Assembly: GCA_945871425.1 (NCBI GenBank)
Contig: CAMBVS010000005.1
Coordinates: forward strand, 26,206-90,205
Source of the DNA: Rhizobium sp. Q54
GTDB taxonomy: Bacteria > Pseudomonadota > Alphaproteobacteria > SHVZ01
DNA: 64,000 nt
Direction of reading: 5' to 3'
The notes under the pieces were generated by a model. That model made no database searches. It worked only from the letters and a program-made list of their open reading frames with translations, and had not been told where the DNA came from. The translations under genes and the position numbers were made by a program. Below, piece after piece: positions 27,175 to 36,111 of this stretch. Position 1 is the stretch's first letter. Each line of letters opens with the position of its first letter.

Positions 27175-27526
27175 GCGCCGGGCGCTCGTCCTTCTCGCCC
27201 TCCTTGCGGCGCTTCCGGCCTCGGCCCAGGAGCGCCAGGCGGTGCTTCAGGGGCTCGACAAGGTTACGGCGCGCGTCTCCACCATCAACGCCCAGATCGG
27301 CCGCCCGGCCCGCTTCGGCACGCTCGAGATCACGCTCCGCGCCTGCCACAAACGCCCGCCGGAGGAGCCGCCCGAAAGCGCCGCCTTCCTCGAGATCCGC
27401 GAGCTTCGCTTAGGCGAGCAGCCGCGGTCGCTCTTCTCCGGCTGGATGTTCGCCTCCAGCCCGGCGCTCAACCCGCTCCAGCATCCGGTCTACGACGTCT
27501 GGGTGCTGGACTGCAAAGCCGGGTGA
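27155..27526 (+). CDS. DUF2155 domain secreted protein
   Basis: A 123-aa protein with an N-terminal signal sequence (RRALVLLALLAALPASAQE) and the DUF2155 pattern: FGTLEITLRACHKRPPEEPP, LFSGWMFASSPALNPLQHPVYDVWVLDC. It contains a pair of conserved cysteines (in RACHKR and LDCK), probably forming a periplasmic disulfide. The function is unknown, but the gene usually follows mlaD and NDUFA12 in alphaproteobacteria. It starts inside the end of mlaD, so translation is coupled. Its end is 16 bp from the convergent aat gene. Confidence 0.9.
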   Translation: MRRRSLERRALVLLALLAALPASAQERQAVLQGLDKVTARVSTINAQIGRPARFGTLEITLRACHKRPPEEPPESAAFLEIRELRLGEQPRSLFSGWMFASSPALNPLQHPVYDVWVLDCKAG

Positions 27527-27542
27527 CGTTCGAAGGCGCGCC

Positions 27543-28142
27543 TCAGCCCTTCGGAAACGCCGCGTCGCGGACGATGGCGTCCTCCAGCATCTGGCGATAG
27601 GCCTCGCGCGGGACCTCGCGCGCGCCGAAGCGGGCGAGGTGCTCGGTCAGGAACTGGGTGTCGAGAAGGGTGAAGCCGCCGCGTGTCAGCCGCTCGACCA
27701 GCGCGGCTAGGGCCACCTTGCTGGCGTCGGTCTCCCGGCTGAACATGCTCTCTCCGAAGAACGCGGCGCCGAGCGCCACGCCGTAGAGGCCGCCGACCAG
27801 CTCGTCTCCCCGCCAGGTCTCGACCGAATGGGCGAAGCCCAGGCGGTAGAGCTGGTTGTAGAGCCGCTCGATCTCCGGGTTGATCCAGGTGTCGCGCCGC
27901 TTGGCGGTGGTCTCGGCGCAGCCCACCAGGACCTCTTCGAAGGCGGTGTCGCAGCGGACCTCGAAGATGCCGCGCTTGATGGTCTTCCTCAAGCTGCGCG
28001 GCATGTGGAAGCCGTCGAGCGGCAGCACGCCCCGCTTGTCGGGGTCGACGAAGACGATGCGCGGGTCGTCGCGCCCCTCTGCCATCGGGAAGACGCCGAT
28101 GGCGTATGCCTTGAGCAGAAGTTCCGGCGAAAGGGGTTTCAC
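27543..28142 (-). CDS. aat: Leucyl/phenylalanyl-tRNA-protein transferase
   Basis: Transfers Leu or Phe from tRNA to the N-terminus of proteins starting with Lys or Arg, marking them for ClpAP (N-degron pathway). Recognisable motifs are LLLKAYAIGVFPMAE at the N-terminus, PRSLRKTIKRG, SVETWRGDELVGGLYGVALG and FFGESMFSRETDASK. I chose a GTG at 28142 (199 aa), since family members begin just before LSPELLL; an ATG at 28211 is in frame but would overlap accC by about 60 bases. It is the last gene of the aroQ-accB-accC-aat operon. Confidence 0.94.
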   Translation of the reverse strand: MKPLSPELLLKAYAIGVFPMAEGRDDPRIVFVDPDKRGVLPLDGFHMPRSLRKTIKRGIFEVRCDTAFEEVLVGCAETTAKRRDTWINPEIERLYNQLYRLGFAHSVETWRGDELVGGLYGVALGAAFFGESMFSRETDASKVALAALVERLTRGGFTLLDTQFLTEHLARFGAREVPREAYRQMLEDAIVRDAAFPKG

Positions 28143-28149
28143 CCCCCGA

Positions 28150-29514
28150 TCATGCCGCAGGCTTGGTTCCCTGGACCAGCCCTTCCAGCCAGTGGATGTC
28201 GTAGCGGCCATCGAGGAAGGCCGGCTCGGTCATCAGCCGCTGGTGCAGCGGGATGGTGGTGTCGATGCCGCCGACCACGTATTCGCCGAGCGCGCGCTTG
28301 AGCCGCATCAGGCACTCGTTCCGGTTCGCGCCGTGGACGATCAGCTTGGCGACCAGGCTGTCGTAGTGGGGCGGCACGGTGTAGCCGGCGAAGACGCCTG
28401 AATCGACCCTGACGCCGGCGCCGCCCGGCGCGTGGTAGTCGGTGACCTTGCCGGGCGAGGGCCGGAAGGTGCGCGAGTCCTCGGCGTTGATCCGGCACTC
28501 GATGGCGTGGCCCTGGAAGCGGACGTCCTCCTGGGCGAAGGAGAGCTTGGATCCGGAGGCGACGCGGATCTGCTCGCGCACCAGGTCGATGCCGGTGATC
28601 GCCTCGGTGATCGGGTGCTCGACCTGGAGGCGGGTGTTCATCTCGATGAAGTAGAAGCGTCCGTCCTCGTAGAGGAACTCGATGGTGCCGAGGCCGCGAT
28701 AGCCCAGCTTCGTCATCGCATCGACCGCGATCTTGCCGATCTCGGCCCGGGACTCGGCATTGAGCGCCGGCGACGGCGCCTCCTCCAGCAGCTTCTGGTG
28801 ACGGCGCTGGATCGAGCAGTCGCGCTCGCCCAGATGCACGATGTTGCCGAAGGAGTCGCCGAGAATCTGGATCTCGATGTGGCGAGGCCTCGCCAGGTAC
28901 TTCTCGATGTAGACGGCATCGTTGCCGAATCCCGCCTTGGCTTCGCGGCGCGCCAGCTTGAGCGCCTCGTCGAGCTCGCCCTCCTTCCAGGCGACCTTCA
29001 TGCCGCGGCCGCCGCCGCCGGCCGCCGCCTTGACGATCACCGGAAAGCCGATGCCCTCGGCCAGCCGCTTCGCCTCGGCATCGCCGTCCGGCCCGGCGGG
29101 AATCGCATCCTGCGAGCCCGGCACGCACGGCACGCCCGCCTCGATCATCGCCTTCTTCGCCAGGATCTTGTCGCCCATCAGCCGGATGTGCTCGGGCGTC
29201 GGGCCGATGAAGGTGAAGCCGTGCTCTTCCACCATCTCGGCGAAGCCGGCGTTCTCGGAGAGGAAGCCGACGCCGGGATGGATGGCATCGGCGTTGGTGA
29301 TGGTCGCGGCGGTCAGGATCGCCGGGATGTTGAGGTAGCTTTCGCGGGCCGGGGGCGGGCCGATGCAGACGGCCTCGTCGGCGAGCCGCACATGCATGGC
29401 GTCCGCATCGGCGGTCGAATGCACGGCGACGGTCTGGATGCCCATCTCGCGGCAGGCGCGATGGATGCGGAGCGCGATCTCGCCCCGGTTGGCGATGAGC
29501 ACCTTCTCGAACAT
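28150..29514 (-). CDS. accC: Acetyl-CoA carboxylase, biotin carboxylase subunit
   Basis: Carboxylates biotin on AccB with ATP and bicarbonate in the first step of fatty-acid synthesis. At 454 aa it has the normal length. The N-terminal [20 protein letters not shown], the ATP-grasp glycine loop [12 protein letters not shown], the [13 protein letters not shown] segment and the [17 protein letters not shown] block are all present and intact. It follows accB by 23 bp and precedes aat by 7 bp, all on one strand. The carboxyltransferase genes accA and accD are not in the window. Confidence 0.97.
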   Translation of the reverse strand: MFEKVLIANRGEIALRIHRACREMGIQTVAVHSTADADAMHVRLADEAVCIGPPPARESYLNIPAILTAATITNADAIHPGVGFLSENAGFAEMVEEHGFTFIGPTPEHIRLMGDKILAKKAMIEAGVPCVPGSQDAIPAGPDGDAEAKRLAEGIGFPVIVKAAAGGGGRGMKVAWKEGELDEALKLARREAKAGFGNDAVYIEKYLARPRHIEIQILGDSFGNIVHLGERDCSIQRRHQKLLEEAPSPALNAESRAEIGKIAVDAMTKLGYRGLGTIEFLYEDGRFYFIEMNTRLQVEHPITEAITGIDLVREQIRVASGSKLSFAQEDVRFQGHAIECRINAEDSRTFRPSPGKVTDYHAPGGAGVRVDSGVFAGYTVPPHYDSLVAKLIVHGANRNECLMRLKRALGEYVVGGIDTTIPLHQRLMTEPAFLDGRYDIHWLEGLVQGTKPAA

Positions 29515-29537
29515 CGGCTCTAGGCCATCGCCCGGTC

Positions 29538-29993
29538 TTACTCGACGACCGCGAGCAGCTGGCCGTACTCGACCGGCTCGCCGTTGGCGACGGCGATCTC
29601 AGCGATCGTGCCCGAACGCGGCGCCGGGATCGGGTTCATCACCTTCATCGCCTCGATGATCATCAGGGTCTGGCCCTCGCGCACCGTGTCGCCCGGCTTG
29701 ACGAACTGGGCCGCACCCGGCTCGGGTGCCAGATAGACGGTGCCGACCATGGGCGACTTGAGCGCGCCCGGATGATCGGCACGCCTGACCTCAGCCACCG
29801 GAGCAGCGGCGGGCGCCGGCACCATCGGCGCCGCGGCGGCCGGGGCCGTCATGGTCACCGGCGCCGGCTGGCGGACGACGCGAAGGCGCCAGTCCTTGGC
29901 GCTGTACTCGATCTCGGTCAGGCCCGTCTCGTCGAGGAGCTGCGCCATCTGGCGCACCAGCCCTTCGTCGATCTCCTTTTCCTTGCGCATCAT
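29538..29993 (-). CDS. accB: Acetyl-CoA carboxylase, biotin carboxyl carrier protein
   Basis: A 151-aa biotin carrier with three parts: an N-terminal helical AccC-binding region ([20 protein letters not shown]), an alanine/proline-rich linker (about residues 48-72), and the biotinyl domain. Biotin attaches to the lysine in [14 protein letters not shown], and the domain starts [15 protein letters not shown]. The ATG overlaps the aroQ stop by four bases (ATGA), so it is translationally coupled. Confidence 0.97.
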   Translation of the reverse strand: MMRKEKEIDEGLVRQMAQLLDETGLTEIEYSAKDWRLRVVRQPAPVTMTAPAAAAPMVPAPAAAPVAEVRRADHPGALKSPMVGTVYLAPEPGAAQFVKPGDTVREGQTLMIIEAMKVMNPIPAPRSGTIAEIAVANGEPVEYGQLLAVVE

Positions 29994-30451
29994 GCCGGCC
30001 TCACCATCTGCGCCAGGCCCTGGATGGCGAGCGCATAGCCGTGGACGCCGAAGCCGCAGAGCACGCCGCGGGCCACCGGCGAGATGTAGGACTTATGCCG
30101 GAAGGGCTCGCGCTTGTAGATGTTGGAGATGTGGACCTCGATCACCGGCAGCTCCGAAAGGCTGAGCGCATCGAGGAGTGCGACCGAGGTGTGGGTATAG
30201 GCGCCGGCATTGATGACGATCCCCGCCATCTTCCCGCGCGCCTCCTGGATCCAGGTGACCAGCTCGCCCTCGTGGTTGGACTGGCGGAACTCGAGGCCGA
30301 GCCCGGCCGACTTCGCCGCCTTCCGGCACAGTTTTTCGACGTCGGCCAGCGTGGCCATGCCATAGAGGGCCGGCTCACGCACACCCAGCATGTTGAGGTT
30401 GGGGCCGTTCAGAACCAAGATCTTGGGGGTAGAACGCACGGGCCGGGCCAT
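29990..30451 (-). CDS. aroQ: Type II 3-dehydroquinate dehydratase
   Basis: Third step of the shikimate pathway, dehydrating 3-dehydroquinate to 3-dehydroshikimate as a dodecamer. The type II signature [13 protein letters not shown] is followed by the lid region with the catalytic tyrosine (REPALYG), [23 protein letters not shown] and [19 protein letters not shown] blocks. The start is uncertain: ATG 30451 gives 153 aa; ATG 30472 gives 160 aa but falls at the predicted transcription start, which would make it leaderless. It is the first gene of the aroQ-accB-accC-aat operon. Confidence 0.95.
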   Translation of the reverse strand: MARPVRSTPKILVLNGPNLNMLGVREPALYGMATLADVEKLCRKAAKSAGLGLEFRQSNHEGELVTWIQEARGKMAGIVINAGAYTHTSVALLDALSLSELPVIEVHISNIYKREPFRHKSYISPVARGVLCGFGVHGYALAIQGLAQMVRPA

Positions 30452-30478
30452 CCCTGGCGGTTGACGGGGCATCGGCGG

Positions 30479-30506
30479 GTTATAGCACGCGAGCCGGATG
30501 GTGCAA
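30479..30506 (-). promoter_or_regulatory. Putative promoter of aroQ-accB-accC-aat
   Basis: On the minus strand TTGCAC (30506-30501), a 16-bp spacer, and TATAAC (30484-30479). The expected transcription start is at about 30472. The same TTGCAC element is used before the tRNA gene at the right edge. Confidence 0.55.
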
Positions 30507-30569
30507 CGCGAAGCGGGCTTGCCCGGACGCCCCTGATGATAGAGTTTTGACGCCTTGCCGGGAGCCGCC

Positions 30570-31820
30570 ATGACCACTGCCGCCGCCACGCCGACCCGCG
30601 ACGATTGCCTCAAGCTCGACCGGGAGGACCCGATCCGCGCCTTCCGCGACCGCTTCCGCCTGCCGGAGGGGCTGATCTACCTCGACGGCAATTCGCTGGG
30701 AGCGCTGCCGAAGAAGGCGGCGGAGCGGGTCGCGCAAGTCGTCGACGTCGAATGGGCCGAGCATCTGGTCGATGGCTGGCTCAAGGACAACTGGATGGGC
30801 CTGTCCGAAGCGCTGGGCGACAAGATCGCCAAGCTGATCGGCGCCGACCAGGGCGAGGTGATCGTCGTCGACACCACCTCGATCAATGTCCACAAGGTGC
30901 TGGCGGCGGCGCTGCTGATGCGCCCCGAGCGCCGCACGTTGCTCACCGACCAGGGGAACTTCCCGACCGATGTCTACATGGCGCAGGGGCTTGCCGATTT
31001 CCTTGAGCGCCAGCATAGGGTGAAGATCGTCGGCGAGGATGAGCTCATCCAGTCGATCGACGACGACACCGCCGTCGTCTTCCTGACCCAGATCAACTAC
31101 CGGACCGGCCGGCTCTACGACATGGCCAAGATCACCGCCGCCGCCCATGCCAAGGGTGCCTTGGCGATCTGGGACGTGGCGCATACCGCCGGCTGCATGC
31201 CGATCGAGCTCAACAAGATCCAGGCCGATTTCGCCGTCGGTTGCGGCTACAAGTATCTCAACGGCGGTCCGGGCGCGCCGGCCTTCGTCTTCGCGCCGAA
31301 GCGCCACCAGGACAAGGTTCGCCAGCCGCTCACCGGCTGGCTCGGCCACGCCAACCCCTTCGAGTTCGACCTCGACTACAAGCCGGCCCCGGGCATCCGG
31401 CAGTGGCGTGCCTCGTCGCCGCCGATCCTCGGGGTCGTTGCGATGGAAGCCGGCATCGACGACCTGATCGAGTTCGGCATGGACAAGGTGCGCGCCAAGT
31501 CGCTGGCGCTGACCGGCCTGTTTATGGAGCTGATCGACAAGCGCCTGGCCAAGTACGGCTTCACCTTCGCCACCCCGCGTGACGAGCAGCGCGGCAGCCA
31601 GGTGGCGCTTCGCCACAAGGACGGCTGGTCGATCATGCAGGCACTGAAGGCGCGCAAGGTCATCGGGGATTTCCGCGAGCCGAACATCGTCCGCTTCGGC
31701 TTCGCCGCCCCCTATGTCCGCTACGTCGACGTCTGGGACGCGGTCGATCACCTTGCCGACGTGATGGAAACGGGCGCCTGGAAGAAGCCCGAGTACCAGG
31801 CGAAGAAGTGGGTCACCTGA
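30570..31820 (+). CDS. kynU: Kynureninase
   Basis: PLP enzyme of tryptophan breakdown that splits L-kynurenine to anthranilate and alanine (or 3-hydroxykynurenine to 3-hydroxyanthranilate). At 416 aa it has the normal size. Motifs include [15 protein letters not shown] near the N-terminus, [27 protein letters not shown] and the PLP lysine K228 in [19 protein letters not shown] 30570 has GGAG directly upstream; a TTG at 30555 is less likely. No kynA or kynB gene is in the window. It is followed four bases later by a methyltransferase gene, so the two may form an operon. Confidence 0.96.
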   Translation: MTTAAATPTRDDCLKLDREDPIRAFRDRFRLPEGLIYLDGNSLGALPKKAAERVAQVVDVEWAEHLVDGWLKDNWMGLSEALGDKIAKLIGADQGEVIVVDTTSINVHKVLAAALLMRPERRTLLTDQGNFPTDVYMAQGLADFLERQHRVKIVGEDELIQSIDDDTAVVFLTQINYRTGRLYDMAKITAAAHAKGALAIWDVAHTAGCMPIELNKIQADFAVGCGYKYLNGGPGAPAFVFAPKRHQDKVRQPLTGWLGHANPFEFDLDYKPAPGIRQWRASSPPILGVVAMEAGIDDLIEFGMDKVRAKSLALTGLFMELIDKRLAKYGFTFATPRDEQRGSQVALRHKDGWSIMQALKARKVIGDFREPNIVRFGFAAPYVRYVDVWDAVDHLADVMETGAWKKPEYQAKKWVT

Positions 31821-31824
31821 GCCG

Positions 31825-32493
31825 ATGGCGGGACCTTCCGCCGGGGTCGTCGCAGGCCCCGGCCCGCGGCTGACGGTGTTGCATTGCGGCTGCGGCCCGG
31901 CCCGCCGCGAGAACATACCCCACGGGTTCCAGGGCCTGGAGTGGCGCGAGCTGCGCTACGACATCGATCCGGCAGCGGCGCCAGACATCGTCGGCTCGAT
32001 CATCGACATGAGCGTGGTCGCCACCGGCTCGATCGACGCGCTCTACAATTCTCACGTCATCGAGCACCTGTATCCGCACGAGGTGCCGGTGGCGCTCGGC
32101 GAGTTCCACCGGGTGCTAAAGGCCGAAGGGTTCGTCGTGCTCGGGTGCCCGGATCTCCAGTCGGTCGCCGAGCAGGTCGCAACCGGCAGGCTGATGGAGA
32201 CGGCCGTCCAGTCGCCGTCCGGTCCGATCTCGGCGGTCGACATGCTCTACGGATACCGGCCGGCGCTGGCGGCCGGCAATCTGTTCATGGCGCATCGCAC
32301 CGGTTTCACCGCCGGTTCGATCGGTGAGCATTTCGGCGCCGCCGGCTTCGTCCGGGCGCTGACGGTGCGCTCGGCCACCTACGATCTCTGGGCGCTGGCG
32401 ACCAAGCACGATGCGGCCGACGACGAACTCTACCGCCTCGCCAATGCATTCCTGCCGCGCGTCGCGCCCTGGGCCGGGCCGCCACCGGTCTGA
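31825..32493 (+). CDS. SAM-dependent methyltransferase-like protein
   Basis: A 222-aa class I methyltransferase. The SAM-binding motif I is modified to LHCGCGPARRENIP, followed by acidic YDIDP. The later motifs include IDALYNSHVIEHLYPHEVPV and the region HRVLKAEGFVVLGCPDLQ, typical of the methyltransf_11/COG4627 type. The target is unknown; small molecules, sugars or lipids are possible. It begins four bases after kynU. It is convergent with rodA, with 12 bp between stops. A role in tryptophan breakdown is not shown by anything but the position. Confidence 0.82.
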   Translation: MAGPSAGVVAGPGPRLTVLHCGCGPARRENIPHGFQGLEWRELRYDIDPAAAPDIVGSIIDMSVVATGSIDALYNSHVIEHLYPHEVPVALGEFHRVLKAEGFVVLGCPDLQSVAEQVATGRLMETAVQSPSGPISAVDMLYGYRPALAAGNLFMAHRTGFTAGSIGEHFGAAGFVRALTVRSATYDLWALATKHDAADDELYRLANAFLPRVAPWAGPPPV

Positions 32494-32505
32494 ACGGCCG
32501 CACCC

Positions 32506-33648
32506 CTACCCGTGCCAGCGCGGGATCTCGACGTCGCGGTGGATCGAGACCGAGATCAGCAGCCCCGCCCCCGCCAGCAGCGTCAGCATGGCGGTGCCGC
32601 CATAGGAGACCAGCGGCAGCGGAATGCCGACCACCGGCACCAGGCCCATCACCATCGCCATGTTGATGAAGACGTAAAGGAACATCTGGGTGGTGACGCC
32701 GATGGCGACCAGCCGGCCGAATTGGCTGCGGGTGCGCAGCGCGATGGCGAAGCCGTAGGTCAGCAACAGGACATAGAGCCCGAGCAGGACCAGGCATCCG
32801 ACCATGCCGAACTCCTCGGCCAGCACGGTGAAGATGAAGTCGGTCTGCATTTCCGGCAGGAAGCGAAGCTGGCCTTGCGTTCCGTTGAGGAAGCCCTTGC
32901 CGAAGATGCCGCCGGACCCGAGAGCGATCTTCGACTGCAGGATGTTGTAGCCGGCGCCGAGCGGATCCTGGGTCGGGTCGAGGAAGGTGTAGACCCGGCG
33001 CTTCTGGTAGTCCTTGAGGAAGGACCAGGCGACGGGCACCGCGGCCCCGGCGAGTCCACCGACCAGGATGAACTTCCAGATGCGCACGCCGGCCGCCAGC
33101 ATCACCGCGGCCGAGCCGATGGCGAGCAGCATGGCCGTGCCGAGGTTCGGCTGGCGCAGCACCAGCGCCACCGGGAACCCGATCAGCAGCAGCGGCGGGA
33201 TCACCAGCAGCGGCTTTCCCACCTGATCCAGCGTCAGTCCATGGTAGTAGCGCGCCAGCGCCAGCACCAAGGCCACCTTCATCAGCTCGGACGGTTGCAG
33301 CTGGATGATGCCGCCGAAGTCGATCCAGCGCTGCGCCCCGCCGCCGACCCGGCCCATGACGTCCACCACCACCAGGAGGACGAGGGCGAGCCCGTAGATC
33401 AGGTAGGCGTAGCGGAGCCAGAGCCGGATATCGACCAGCGCGATCGCCATCATGACGATCAGGCCGACGACGAGCCGGGCGAGCTGGCGGGACGCCCACG
33501 GAGACCAGGCGCCGCCGGCGGCCGAATACAGCATGGCGATGCCGATCGACGCGATCGCCAGCACCAGCGCGACCAGCCCCCAGTTCACCAGGAGCAGCTT
33601 CCGCAGGATGCTGAGATCAGGCGCGGGCCGGCCGATCTCTTGGACCAT
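32506..33648 (-). CDS. rodA: Rod-shape-determining peptidoglycan glycosyltransferase
   Basis: SEDS-family membrane protein of 380 aa that polymerises lipid II during cell elongation together with a class B PBP. Ten membrane helices fit the family. Signatures are AQRWIDFGGIIQLQPSELMK, RQPNLGTAMLLA, the DPTQDPLGAGYNILQSKIA loop with GGIFGKGFLNGTQGQL, and the C-terminal VVGIPLPLVSYGGTA. The mreBCD and mrdA genes that often precede rodA in this class are not adjacent on the right; the gene starts at a divergent intergenic region shared with the cinA-like gene. Confidence 0.95.
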   Translation of the reverse strand: MVQEIGRPAPDLSILRKLLLVNWGLVALVLAIASIGIAMLYSAAGGAWSPWASRQLARLVVGLIVMMAIALVDIRLWLRYAYLIYGLALVLLVVVDVMGRVGGGAQRWIDFGGIIQLQPSELMKVALVLALARYYHGLTLDQVGKPLLVIPPLLLIGFPVALVLRQPNLGTAMLLAIGSAAVMLAAGVRIWKFILVGGLAGAAVPVAWSFLKDYQKRRVYTFLDPTQDPLGAGYNILQSKIALGSGGIFGKGFLNGTQGQLRFLPEMQTDFIFTVLAEEFGMVGCLVLLGLYVLLLTYGFAIALRTRSQFGRLVAIGVTTQMFLYVFINMAMVMGLVPVVGIPLPLVSYGGTAMLTLLAGAGLLISVSIHRDVEIPRWHG

Positions 33649-33735
33649 GGGCGAGATTTAGCCGATTCTTGCCCTATGATACAGGCGCCCGTCGCCCCAC
33701 CTCCTGATATCGCCCCACTTCCCCGGACACTCACC

Positions 33736-35001
33736 ATGCGCATCGAGATCATCTGCACGGGGGACGAGGTCCTGACCGGCAAGATCGTCAACTCGAACTT
33801 CAGCTACATGAGCCAGAAGCTTGAGGACGTCGGGTTGTCGGTGGTCTGGGGCACCACCGTCGGCGACGACCGCGACCGTCTCGAGGAGGCGTTCCGGCTC
33901 GCCTCCGCCCGCGCCGACGCGGTGATCGTCAACGGCGGCCTCGGCCCCACTGTCGACGACCTCTCCCAGGAGATCGCCGCCAAGGCCGCTGGCGTCGAGC
34001 TGGTGCTGAACCAGGAATGGCTCTCCCGCATGGAGGACTTCTTCAAGCGCCGCAGCCGCGTCATGCCGCCCAACAACACCAAGCAGGCGATGCTACCGGT
34101 GACGGCCGAGATCCTCGACAACCCGATCGGCACCGCCTGCGGCTTCGCCGTCGACATCGGCAAGGCCCGCTTCTTCTTCACCCCGGGCGTGCCGCGCGAG
34201 CTCCGCCGCATGCTGGAGGAGCAGATCGTGCCGCGCCTCCTGGCCAGGAGCGGCCGCGCCGTCACCATCCACCTGAAGCGCTTCCACTCCTACGGCCTCG
34301 GCGAATCCCATGTCGACCAGCTGCTGGCCGGCATCGAGGAGATGGTGCCCGACGGCAGCATCAAGCTGGGCTTCCGCGCCCACTACCCGCAGCTCGAGAC
34401 CAAGCTGGTGGTGCGGGGGACGGACATGGACGATGTCCGCCGGAAGCTAGCTCCGGTCGAAAGCGAGGTGAGGAAGCGGGTCGGCACCTTCATCCTGGCC
34501 GAGGACGACCAGACGCTGGAAGGCGTGGTGCTGGCGGCGCTCCACGCCGGCTCGGGCACCCTCGCCGTCGCCGAGACCTTCACCGGCGGACAGATCGCCG
34601 CCCGCATCGCGCATCTGGCCGGTGCCGAGACGATGTTCCGGCGGGGTGTCGTCGCCCGCGACCTGGGCCAGCTGCGTGCCGCGATCGGGCTCCGGGCGGA
34701 AGCGGGCGCTGGTTCGACCGAGGCGGCGATCGAGGTTGCCCGGGCGCTCCGCGTCCAGGCGGGCGCCAGCCATGCGCTCGCCGTCCTGATCGACCTCGAC
34801 GAGGGCGCCGACCGGCTCGAATTCGGCGGCACCCTCCACATCGCCATCGCCACCGACAAGGACGCGGTGTCGCGTCAGGCGCGCCTACTCGGCGGCCGCG
34901 AATGGGTCAGGCTCGGCGCCGTCGAGATGGGCCTCGACTGCCTCCGCCGCTATCTGCAGGACCTGCCGGTCGACGAAAAGATCGACTTCGAGAAGAAGTA
35001 G
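33736..35001 (+). CDS. CinA-like protein: MoaB/MogA-type domain with degenerate PncC domain
   Basis: A 421-aa protein with the COG1058 molybdopterin-binding-like domain (residues ~1-170: EIICTGDEVLTGKIVNSN, VNGGLGPTVDDLSQE, FFFTPGVPREL) and a C-terminal CinA (PncC, NMN deamidase) domain. The PncC domain appears altered: the usual AESCTGG motif reads AETFTGG, and the downstream conserved tyrosine region reads RGVVARDLGQL. The two residues proposed as catalytic in E. coli PncC (serine and tyrosine) are therefore replaced. NMN deamidase activity is doubtful; the ADP-ribose/CoA pyrophosphatase activity reported for the first domain could remain. Divergent from rodA. Confidence 0.88.
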   Translation: MRIEIICTGDEVLTGKIVNSNFSYMSQKLEDVGLSVVWGTTVGDDRDRLEEAFRLASARADAVIVNGGLGPTVDDLSQEIAAKAAGVELVLNQEWLSRMEDFFKRRSRVMPPNNTKQAMLPVTAEILDNPIGTACGFAVDIGKARFFFTPGVPRELRRMLEEQIVPRLLARSGRAVTIHLKRFHSYGLGESHVDQLLAGIEEMVPDGSIKLGFRAHYPQLETKLVVRGTDMDDVRRKLAPVESEVRKRVGTFILAEDDQTLEGVVLAALHAGSGTLAVAETFTGGQIAARIAHLAGAETMFRRGVVARDLGQLRAAIGLRAEAGAGSTEAAIEVARALRVQAGASHALAVLIDLDEGADRLEFGGTLHIAIATDKDAVSRQARLLGGREWVRLGAVEMGLDCLRRYLQDLPVDEKIDFEKK

Positions 35002-35009
35002 ACGATCCC

Positions 35010-36092
35010 TTACATCGCCGCCGACTGGATCCGCCGCTCGTCCAATCCCAGCTCGCGCGCGGTCGTCACCAGAGACTGCCAGATCTCGTCGGGCAGCGGG
35101 ATGCCTTCGGCGAGGCGCGTCTCGCGCAGCCGCGCCTCGGTCTCGCCCGGCACCAGCACTTCCTCGCCGGGAACCGGCTTCGCGGTCTTGACCCAGCCGA
35201 CGAAGCGATCGAGCTCGCCCGGAAGGAAGTTCGCCGGATCGACGATCTTCGGATCGACATAGAAGGACATCATGCCGTTGGCGAAGCGGCGGCCGGCCTC
35301 GGCCGCGCCGGTGCCGGTGAGCGCGCCGCCCAGCACCTCGCACATGAAGGCGAGGCCGGAGCCCTTGTGGTCGCCGAAGGCGCGGATGGCGCCCTTGCCC
35401 CGCTTGTAGTCACGGCCGCCGGCGACGTCATAGTTGCCGTAGAGGAGATGCGGGTCGCCACCCATCTTGCCGTCCGGGCCGATCAGCGCGTTCTCGGGCA
35501 CCTTCTTGCCGCCCTTGCTCGCCACCAGAACCTTGCCTTCGGCGACGACGGATGTCGCGAAATCCAGCACCAGCGGCGCCAGGCCCGGCCTCGGCACGCC
35601 GACGCAATAGGGCGCGGTCGAGAAGCGCCGTTCCACCGCACCGTAGGGCGCGACCAGGATCGAGCCGGCGGCGTTGACGAAATGGACCGAGACCAGCCCC
35701 GCCTCCGCCGCCATCTCGGCCCAGTCGCCGACCCGGCCGATATGGCCGGAATTGCGCAGGGCCACTGCGGAGAGCCCCATCGCCCGGCACTTGTCGATGC
35801 CGATCCGGACCGCCTGCGGCGCCGCGGTCTGGCCGAAGCCGTAGCGGGCGTCGACGACGGCGAGCACCGGTGTCTCGACCACCACCTCGACCTTGCGGTC
35901 GGCGTGGATCAGGCCTTCGGTCTTCATCTGCACATAGCGCGGCACGCGGACGACGCCGTGGCTGTCGTGACCGGTTAGGTTGGCGGCGACGAGGTAGCGG
36001 CCGACGCGAGCCCCCTCCTGGGCCGAACAGCCGGCCTTGACGAAGATGTCGCCGACGAAGTCCTGCAGCGAGCTCGCCTTCAGCGTCACCAT
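35010..36092 (-). CDS. Ldh-family NAD(P)-dependent oxidoreductase (malate/lactate/ureidoglycolate dehydrogenase type)
   Basis: A 360-aa enzyme of the LDH2/MDH2 family, which has a fold unrelated to classical malate dehydrogenase. Seen are the substrate-region histidine in LTGHDSHGVVRVPRYV, ALRNSGHIGRVGDWAEMA, TAPYCVGVPRPG and LDFATSVVAEGKV, and FGDHKGSGLAFMCEVLGGAL near residue 225. Substrates of the family include (S)-sulfolactate, ureidoglycolate, malate and 2,3-diketogulonate; this one cannot be assigned. Its ATG follows the kup stop by 19 bp, so it may be co-transcribed with the potassium transporter by chance of position. It converges with the cinA-like gene, 8 bp apart. Confidence 0.92.
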   Translation of the reverse strand: MVTLKASSLQDFVGDIFVKAGCSAQEGARVGRYLVAANLTGHDSHGVVRVPRYVQMKTEGLIHADRKVEVVVETPVLAVVDARYGFGQTAAPQAVRIGIDKCRAMGLSAVALRNSGHIGRVGDWAEMAAEAGLVSVHFVNAAGSILVAPYGAVERRFSTAPYCVGVPRPGLAPLVLDFATSVVAEGKVLVASKGGKKVPENALIGPDGKMGGDPHLLYGNYDVAGGRDYKRGKGAIRAFGDHKGSGLAFMCEVLGGALTGTGAAEAGRRFANGMMSFYVDPKIVDPANFLPGELDRFVGWVKTAKPVPGEEVLVPGETEARLRETRLAEGIPLPDEIWQSLVTTARELGLDERRIQSAAM

Positions 36093-36111
36093 GTCGGGTT
36101 CTCTCGGACGT

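Noticed and set aside
32512..33735. In-frame upstream extension of the cinA-like gene antisense to rodA
   Set aside because: Low-complexity D/H/Q-rich product with no motif; the CinA homology begins at the ATG at 33736.
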